Source: Ailanthus altissimus
Lineage: Eukaryota > Streptophyta > Magnoliopsida > Sapindales > Simaroubaceae
Direction of reading: 5' to 3'
Length of the DNA: 64,000 nt
Assembly: GCA_946807835.1 (NCBI GenBank)
Contig: OX327712.1
Span: 17,440,001-17,504,000, forward strand
In this document: piece after piece, positions 56,681 through 64,000 of the stretch
Position numbering within the stretch: position 1 is the stretch's first letter
Layout of the letters: every line of letters begins with the position of its first letter
Program-made: the position numbers and the translations under genes
The notes under the pieces: generated by a model
What the model saw: the letters and a program-made list of their open reading frames with translations, nothing else
What the model was told of the DNA's origin: nothing
Databases searched by the model: none

Positions 56681-59645
56681 TCAGTGTCTCCTAGCAAAAG
56701 AATTATGATGCATCTTCAGCAATTCGTCAAGCGTCACAGGAGTCCATCCTTCAGCATTTTGGGCATACACCATTTGATTTAAGGAGTCCACGTATATGCT
56801 TACGTTACCAAAGCCATATATCTGCTGGCCATTATACATCCTGCCAGGTTTAGGCTTGAATAGCAACTCATGCTGCTGCGCAAATGACTCAACGACTTCT
56901 TTCAAAGTCATCTCATGAGACATATCCATACCATCCATCTGGGTTGCACTAACTAGACCTGCTGCACCTGCATGTTGAGCTTGTGCGGCTGCTTTCTTCT
57001 GAGCCTCAAACTGCCTCTGTTCCAGCACTCTAAGATAACTAAGGTTCTCTCTCAGACCAGGTTGGACAACCTTCATACCATCAGCAGCTTGGGCCATCAT
57101 TTGGAGACCATGATTAAGCTGTGCGCGGATATTTTCATTTGCTTGAAGTTCCTGTGGAAGAAGTTCCTTCCAACCCATATACCATTTCTCAATCTGTTCA
57201 AAGTCAGGAGTAGTGCTCAACCAATGATACAAAACCTGCAGCCACTTAGTGAAGAAAAATCTCTCCATCAAGTCAACCATAAGATGAATGGGAACTGCAG
57301 AAGCCCAAGACATAACCCAGTAGAACTGATCAAGCTTCTGGTTTGCAGGGTTTATTTGGAACTCTTGTAAGGCAACCTGCAATTTTGGAACTATGTATCT
57401 ACGCATGAGTTGTTCCCAACTTGCTGAATCAAACACAGTCTTCCAAGGTGACAGAATGGTGTAAGCAGATACATCACTTGGGTGCCAAGCATCGAGAACA
57501 TTACTCAACTTTATGCGTATCAACTGATACAATCCATCCAATTTATTTCCCAACAATGGCAGCCATGGATGCACCCAAACATGGATTGGAACAGTTTCCC
57601 GACGTGGATCCCAGGAGTCCACAGCAGTTGACAATTTTGGCATAACTACCATATCCAATATGGTTTGAAGAACTGACGAAGGCAGCAGATTTTCCCAAGA
57701 ATCCAAAAATCTAAGCATTGGCTCAGGGTCTCTGGCATTCCAGGTATTGATGCCAGATATTCTCACAGCAGGTAAAACTACTTCTGATATCAGCTGAGTA
57801 TAAGTTGTTGACACATCCCAGATATCAAGATTATCATTGCTTTGCAACACATTCTTCCAGATCGACAATACCTCCAGTTTATATGATGGATTTCGAAGAG
57901 GGTCCCAACCTTGAAACATCCTTATAAACAAAGGCAAAGCAAATGAGCAAGCAATACATGACAAGTTACAAAGTTTATAATCATGAGAAAATCTCCTTTG
58001 TAAGTCACCAAAATAATTTGCAAGTGAGTCCAATGTTAATGTTCCAGATGAATTTTCTTGCTGAATTTGGCCTAAAACATTAACAATTTTCTCCATATTA
58101 TCCAACTGCTGCTGCTGTTCTGCTGCCTTCTTTTCTAACTTCTCCTTCTCTTTTTGCAAGCTCAATGCTGTCTCCTTCTCGTTCCTCAAATCTTTATCAA
58201 TTTTCTGAATATCAAGCTCAGCCAAGTCCATAATCAACCTTATATTATGTTGCAGCTCAGCATTAAAAACATCATTCTCCCTTGCTTTCTCTTCCGCATC
58301 CAAATTCTCCAAGTTTGTCAAAACTCTAACCTGCGGTCCCCGCATATCTATCACCTTCTGAACAACCTGATCTCGTTTATTTTCCAACAGCTCCTCTACT
58401 GTAATATACTCTTCATTCTTCCTCACCTTCTGCTTTGACCAAAGTCTCTCCTTAGCTCTGCCCTTCAGTTGCTGCTGCCCCATAGTTTTCTTCTTCTCTT
58501 CCAATTTTTCCAAACCCAGTAACTTTGCTGCTTCTGTTTCCTTATAATCATTGAATCCCATGCCCATATTCTTTGGCCTCAACTTTCCTTCAAGTGGCAC
58601 CGTAATCCCTTGCTCTTCCCTCCCAAGTCCACCACCTTTATACCCCATTTTTTGCATCAACTTCAATCCCATTCCCCTTGTATGCTTCTCAAAATTCCCA
58701 AGATTCCCATTGCCAAATTCTCTCCCTTCTTTTCCTCGGATTTTTTTCTGTAACGTTTCCCTCTCCTGCTCCTTCTTCATCTTTTGCACCTGTTCGTTTA
58801 TCTTCCTGCCAAACGCAGATGGTAAGAAATTATTCTCATCGTCACCCTCCTCATTGCTCGCTCTAACCCCATTTTCATTCTGACTTGAACTACTTGCAGT
58901 GAACCCTAATCCTGAACTAGACCCAGAATTTCCTGATCCAAAACCAAGACCTAAACCAGCCTGATTCCCATTATTATCATCTTCAAACATATCAACATTT
59001 GTTTCCTTCACATTCTTATCAATCTCTTGATTAGGCATCACAGTACCTGCAAAAAAAAAAAGCAAGAAAAATATAATCTATTAGTTCACATATTCTCATT
59101 GTCGCAATACTTCGTCAAGTAAAAAAATAAAAAAAACACACTTTATCCACAAATGCTACTAGCGTCAAGGCATATTGCCTTTGTCATAACTCTTAACTCT
59201 CAACCTGTCTCCAGTAATGCTCTTCGTTTAATTTGTTGTTCATCATACTTTTTTTCATTCGTGACCTAAATTTTAAAACCCTAAGGCCAAACCTATGATA
59301 ATTAAAGTTCAGAAATTTCAAAATTTTAATATAAATCCAATGCATAATGCCACTATCACTACGATAAACAAATGAACAAAGCTAATGAATTTAACCTGTC
59401 GAAACGAAGCTCACGGGTTTCGTCAAATCAGGTTTCCTTCCAAAGTCGCGGTCTTTCCGCCGCTTTCTGGACGAGTAGTCATCGTCGTCGTCGGAATCGT
59501 AGGCGAAAACGCCGTACAAGACGTCGTCTTTGGTTTGCGTGGGCTTCTGCCGGCGTTTCTTGTAATAAAACTCGCCGTTAATCCACTGGCCGCCTTCGAA
59601 GTCGTTGTCCATTCCGAATCTCTCCATCTCTTGATCCTCATCCAT
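56681..59645 (-). CDS. STIPL1: Septin/tuftelin-interacting protein 1-like (STIPL1/NTR1), spliceosome disassembly
   Basis: Homologue of TFIP11/Ntr1, the G-patch protein that activates the Prp43 helicase to take apart post-splicing complexes in the nucleus; in Arabidopsis STIPL1/NTR1 affects splicing and the circadian clock. Exon 1 is 59396-59645 and exon 2 is 56681-59046, joined G|GT across a 349-bp intron; the first ATG inside the large exon lies upstream of the acceptor and is not the start. 871 residues. The TIP_N domain is at about 8-90 ([14 protein letters not shown]). The G-patch is at about 203-250 ([18 protein letters not shown]), followed by a Glu/Lys/Gln coiled coil at about 362-410. 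A GCFC-type helical domain fills the C-terminal half, ending in a small conserved C-terminal segment. No break seen. Site II motifs lie upstream. Confidence 0.95.
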
Positions 59646-59829
59646 TTTTGAATCTTTAGCTCTTTTTTCCGAAAAAGAATATGAAACGAATAAAAACCCT
59701 AGAATTACAACGACTGAACAATGGGAAAGAGATTATAGTGATTCGAGTTTATTCGAATTTGTTTTGTATCAGTTCTTACAGTTTCTGCCTCGAGTATAAA
59801 TAAGAATTAAGAACCGTGACCGCCGGTGA

Positions 59830-59900
59830 TTAAATTGGGCCGTGAATTAACAGAGATTTGGAGTTGTCGAGTTGATTTATGGGCTTCAATTATGGGCCGT
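59830..59900 (-). promoter_or_regulatory. Site II-like motifs in the STIPL1 promoter
   Basis: TTGGGCC at about 59836 and ATGGGCC at about 59891 on the plus strand lie about 190 and 245 bp upstream of the minus-strand ATG. TGGGCC pairs are common in plant housekeeping and proliferation-linked promoters. Confidence 0.45.
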
Positions 59901-59949
59901 CAGGCCGAGGTTGAAAGAAGGCTATCAGTATCATGTAGAAAAGTGTTAC

Positions 59950-60327
59950 TATTGAACCACCACTTGAATGTTTCCAGACCCCTTTCGTAACAAATGTTCG
60001 ATTAATTGACCGAATAAAGCGGGTTTAATTAGAAAAGTAATGGGGTCTAAATAGGTCTGCTCTAGTAGCAAAGTCTCCTTTACCAGACAATAGTCCGTGG
60101 CCTTATGAGTTTTATTTATCTTAGTGATTATTCTATTTAGCCCTACTCTTTAACCTAATCAAACCCCATTTGTTAAGAAATTTTTCAATGATTTATACTT
60201 AGAAAATGGGCGATAAATTGTTGGAGTGGTATGGTACCATTACCGAATGTTTATTTATAATAGGTTTTAATCAAAATTAGCCATTTTAGAGGGGCTTCCT
60301 ATTTATTCAACACACTTTCTATTTATT

Positions 60328-60360
<33 letters not shown>

Positions 60361-60955
60361 TTGCGAGGACTATTTTATCCTATTAACATTTCAGTAACTA
60401 AAATAACTCCCATTTTTCTATAACAGTCAAAACTTCCAAAAATCATACACTTTCTCTACAACAATCAAATTCATTCTCTCTAACAATCAAATTGTTTTTC
60501 TACAGACATTACCAAAAACATTTCACATAAACTTTAAAAAACATCATATCATTCTCAACATAATACCCAAAAAAAATTCAAGCTAAGCAAAATATAAATA
60601 AAACTGAGTTGGGCAAATTCAAGGCATATTAAACACAATCGACAACACATTTTAAAGTTAGTTATACTCATTTTAGTTTGTAGTTTGTTTTAGGAGAATT
60701 GAAGCAAGTTGTTTTGTGTTGTAATTGGGTCGGTTTATTTAGGAGAATTCAAAGCAATTTATTTGAATTTTATTTAGGTCGGTTGCATATTTTGAATATT
60801 AGTTGTTTGTTTTGTAGTTGCTATATGAGAGACACAATGGGGTTGTTTAAATCAGGAAAGAGGCAAAAAGATTTTAATTGTCTTTTGGCACGAAGAAGCG
60901 CCACACACATGTAAAGCACATTTAATTTTAACATGTTTATCGAGCTAAGTGTCAC
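59950..60955. other. Intergenic
   Basis: No gene. It has a (TTTA)n/(TTA)n microsatellite at about 60322-60360. An imperfect direct repeat of about 47 bp starts with TAGGAGAATT near 60691 and 60739 and ends GGTCGGTT in both copies. Confidence 0.55.
60322..60360. repeat. (TTTA)n-(TTA)n microsatellite
   Basis: Compound repeat of about four TTTA and eight TTA units. Confidence 0.8.
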
Positions 60956-61426
60956 GGACTGTTTTCGAGATTGTGCGGTCTTAGACGCGTTGCGTGTTAA
61001 GCAGCTTAGAAAATCACATAAAGAAAAGAAAGAACAAGCACGACAAGTGTTTGCACAAATGCTCTCTTATATTATTGAAGAGAAAATAAAGTTATGAGAT
61101 GAAAAATACAAGTGAGGGTCTCCCCCTTTTATAGTAGCAGCCCTATACAATCAATGGCTGAGATCTAATTGATCTAAAGGTGTATATACAAGATGGGATA
61201 ATATTCCTTAAAATATTTCTAAATGCTCTCCTACCTATTATGGAAGTCTAACTAGGGTTAACTTCCTTAATAAGTTGCGGGCCAAGCCCGGTCCTCTATC
61301 CTAACAACGGGCCTTTTAAAAACTCTGATTCACGTAGCGCTCCATGATCCAAGAGGCCTTCAGCAGGCCTAGTCGCGCACCAAGTGCTCAAAGAAATACT
61401 TGAGAGCACTTAGGGCGTGACATAAG
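60956..61426 (-). mobile_element. Solo LTR, 463 bp
   Basis: The body at 60960-61422 starts TGTCACGGAC and ends GGGCGTGACA, so the termini form a TGTCACG/CGTGACA inverted repeat. A 4-bp duplication TAAG flanks it (60956-60959 and 61423-61426). On the minus strand CTACTATAAAAGGGG is a strong TATA box, with AATAATATAAGAG downstream, giving a U3-R-U5 order. No internal element part adjoins. Confidence 0.78.
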
Positions 61427-61462
61427 GCACATCCACGTTATTAAGTTATGATGGCCAATTTT

Positions 61463-61756
61463 GCTTGACAAACTTGTTAAGCGATCGCAGAGCAAAGTGC
61501 TCAGGCATATCGCTCAAGGAAAATTGTCCTTTCATGGCTACAATGGTTGACAACAATGTCGAGCACAATGGCCAAACTTTGTTTCGAAAATTTCGCTTAA
61601 TAAGGCCATCCAGTGCTGTTGCCTTTTTTAAATCTAATTTTGCTCGATAGCCCTGTCGAGCGAAATGACCAAAACAAAGCTCGACCATTACGCTTGACAA
61701 AATTTGTCGAGCATCATAAGGCTATTTTGAATTTTTGCTCAACTGTGCTGTCGTGC
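61463..61756. repeat. Cluster of five 20-nt imperfect palindromes
   Basis: Units near 61463, 61545, 61642, 61692 and 61737 follow the pattern GCTYGACA-N4-TGTCGAGC with one to four mismatches; the best is GCTCGATAGCCCTGTCGAGC at 61642-61661. Spacing is irregular (82, 97, 50 and 45 bp). It starts about 40 bp after the solo LTR. Confidence 0.75.
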
Positions 61757-62018
61757 AAATATTTTGAACCTTTTTGTGGTGTTTGTTTAATTCAACAAAA
61801 ATTCAATTAATTCTCATTTTAATTTTATTTATTACTATTATTATTACTATTTTAATTTTTTTATATTTATTTGTGCATGATTTATCATTTGTAGGAGTAT
61901 CAAGGTGAATGATATAATTTTTAAAAATTTTAATATTAAGCTGCTTGAAGACAACTTAAAGAAAAAGTTGCGCTCAATAATATCAATATGGATATGTACA
62001 ATTTAGACAATTAGTTAA

Positions 62019-62345
62019 TGAGTTTAAAGTTCAGCAAAATAGATGACGAGGACATAGTAAAAGTTGTGTTAATCTACTTTGTTGAGCAAGTATTGTTTGA
62101 AAAGGACTTGCGTAAATTGTGTACCAACTCATTCTTTAATTAGTAGACGATTTGAAAGAGTTTAACAAATATTTATGAAGTAATGCAGAATTTGAATTCT
62201 TGTTTAATTCTCTAAATAAGCTTTGATGAACCAACTTAGCTTATTTCAAAATAAGTTTGTTAACCCTAACAAGTTTCAAAATAAGTTTGTTAACCCTAAC
62301 AAGAAGGAGGAGAAGTATAATGTTGTGGGTTCATTTATGCTTTTT
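62019..62345 (+). pseudogene. DUF1985-type transposon-associated gene relic
   Basis: Broken plus-strand frames read IDDEDIVKVVLIYFVEQVLF, then after a shift LVDDLKEFNKYL and SNAEFEFLFNSLNK. These match the pattern of plant DUF1985 domains (helix-rich, often with Ulp1-type proteases in Mutator-like elements). A 30-bp direct repeat (62244-62273 and 62274-62303) duplicates the decapeptide FQNKFVNPNK, followed by EEKYNVVG, similar to the conserved YGFPLA region. Nonsense codons make it a relic. The family call is from memory of the motif. Confidence 0.55.
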
Positions 62346-62349
62346 AGGT

Positions 62350-62931
62350 ACGAAAATAAATTTATAAGCAATTGTAATTTACATACATTCATTTATAAAT
62401 AGTTAGTCGTTTAATTTTATAATTCTTTGACTTCATAGATTTAGATTTTCAAGGTAATTCCTATCGTTAGCCAGTTGTATGGATGAGAACCCCCAAACTT
62501 GATTTCACATATTTTAAAAAGATTTCAAGTGATGATCAATGTAACAACTTATTTTTGCAAAATAAAGTAAGAATTCTCATTTACAAAAATCGCACATAAC
62601 TAAATTAATTGAATTATTTTATCTATTACATGAATATTAATTAATTCTAAATGAATTATTGTACAATTGAATTATAATTTCAGTTTACTTAATTAAATTA
62701 TTTAATTTCTCATATGAATTAAATAAATTGGATCTTTGACAATTAAATTTTAATTGATTATTTCATAATTAAATTTTAATTTTAATTTAATCAATTGAAT
62801 TATTTGATCTATCACATGAATATCAATTTTTAATTAATATGCACAATTGAATTAATAATTTATCTCATGAATAATATAAATTAATATTAATTGAAATTAA
62901 ATTCATGTACAATTTAATCAATTTAATTAAT
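62350..62931. other. AT-rich spacer
   Basis: Dominated by AATTAAATT/AATTGAATTA words; no gene seen. It ends at the LTR start at 62932. Confidence 0.55.
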
Positions 62932-64000
62932 TGTAGTAACCAGTATCCACAACCGATAAAAATAAGTATTTATATATATATATATATATATAAATATACG
63001 TATTTTTATTTGTATGTGGGTGATACTTAATTTATATATTGTTATTAGTAGTATTTGTATAGGTTAAGGATATACTATTAGCATTGGGTTTATTTGCAAG
63101 ACTTTAGATTTATTTTAGGGACCAATTTGTAATACTTTAAAAAATTTGGGGGCAAATTTGTAAATATTAAAAATTAACCTCTTAGTATAAAAATATACTT
63201 TTAAAACCCTAATTCACTCTTTTGAGTCGAGCTATTCCTTTAGAGAGAGAGATAAGAGAGAAATAAAGGGGAGAGAAAGAGAAGAAGAAGTAGAAGAAAA
63301 AGAAGAAGAAATTAAAATTTTGGATTTTAAGAGGTATATCACAAATATTTCTCAATTTATTGGTGTTAATTAAGTTAATTTCTTTAAGTTTTGATTTTTA
63401 AAAATATGTATAATTGAGGATTTGATGTGTATTTTGTAAGATATTGTGAGAATTGATGATGATCTATGTAGATAGCTTGATAAATCATGATGAGTTGTAG
63501 AATTTCTGCTTGATAGTCTTTTGATCCAGGAATTTTATAAATTATTGTGATTCGATTCTGGTTTTTTATTTTGAGTATATGAAATTAGACATGTTTAGGA
63601 TAATCTCAGACTTTGAATCGATTGAAGATTCTGAAAATTGAATTTGTAGTAAATTTACCAAAATGACCCTGAAATTCTAGAAATTTCTTGTGTGAACAGT
63701 ATGATACAGTGGCAAACAATTTTTGACCTGTTGAATGATCTTCAAAAATTACGAATTTGTGGAATATCATAAGCTTATATGTCTAATATGATATATTAAG
63801 AATTGAGAATTTAGATCAATGTGGTTAAATTGTTATAATTTTCTAAAGTGTATCAGCTCATTGCAGTATTTGATTAACAGATTTTTAAAGTTATGGAATA
63901 AAATAGTTTTAAAATACTTTTGATAGGGATTTTGAAGTGAAATATTTATCATGGGTTGAAATATGTGTCGTAATTCTATGATAGTTTTGTAATTTTTGAG
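62932..64000 (+). mobile_element. Start of a second 2.7-kb-family LTR (cut by window end)
   Basis: Begins TGTAGTAACCAGTATCCACA and can be followed to the window end as the reverse complement of 28774 downward, including the purine-rich GAGAGA/GAAGAAG block (63240-63310) and the AAGAGGTATATCA segment. Similarity is high, with scattered substitutions and small indels. It may be a solo LTR or the 5' LTR of an element continuing outside the window. Confidence 0.82.

Noticed and set aside
57421..58883. Several plus-strand frames over STIPL1
   Set aside because: Antisense shadows of a long conserved coding exon.
61463..61756. Possible CRISPR-like array
   Set aside because: Irregular spacing, palindromic units and a plant nuclear context; no cas genes.

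Overview
This window looks like nuclear DNA of a eudicot plant. It is AT-rich, its genes have many GT-AG introns, and plant-only families are present (IDA-like peptide, BAHD acyltransferase, plastid sigma factor). It also holds plant LTR retrotransposons, tRNA-derived SINEs and an endogenous caulimovirid. A rosid tree is plausible, but the species cannot be fixed from the sequence alone.

Layout. 0.5-8.6 kb: a tandem pair of IDA-like (IDL) signalling-peptide genes. Copy 1 is intact. Copy 2 carries two compensating frameshifts and is interrupted exactly at its stop codon by a complete, apparently very young Copia retrotransposon (2693-8328) with two LTRs in which I saw no difference. 10.6-14.4 kb: a BOLA4-type gene on the minus strand, with good 3' exons but a first exon broken by an in-frame TAG. 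17.1-20.3 kb: a two-exon BAHD acyltransferase (minus strand). 20.3-38 kb: an accessory, TE-rich block. It holds a decayed pararetrovirus copy (23.5-31.9 kb, minus strand) split inside its reverse transcriptase by a 2.7-kb solo LTR, then a degenerate LTR, a hAT transposase relic and AT-rich DNA. 38.7-48.5 kb: YAK1, an 18-exon DYRK-family kinase with one U12-type intron. 52.0-55.6 kb: SIG1, a nine-exon plastid sigma factor. 56.7-59.6 kb: STIPL1/NTR1 (minus strand), a spliceosome-disassembly G-patch protein convergent with SIG1. 60-64 kb: a small solo LTR, a cluster of 20-nt palindromes, a DUF1985 relic and the start of a second copy of the 2.7-kb LTR family.

The conserved genes are unrelated single units: signalling peptide, Fe-S/redox factor, specialised metabolism, kinase, plastid transcription, splicing. 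Nothing indicates a cluster acting together. No clearly new multi-gene system was found. The most unusual items are the IDL pair with the Copia insertion at the stop codon, the interrupted BOLA4 exon, the five-unit palindrome cluster at 61.46-61.76 kb, a perfect 27-bp inverted repeat at 2.1 kb, and the CG-rich palindromic repeats in the Copia U3. Exon boundaries were derived by hand from splice sites and reading phase. The YAK1, SIG1, STIPL1 and BAHD models each close in frame.
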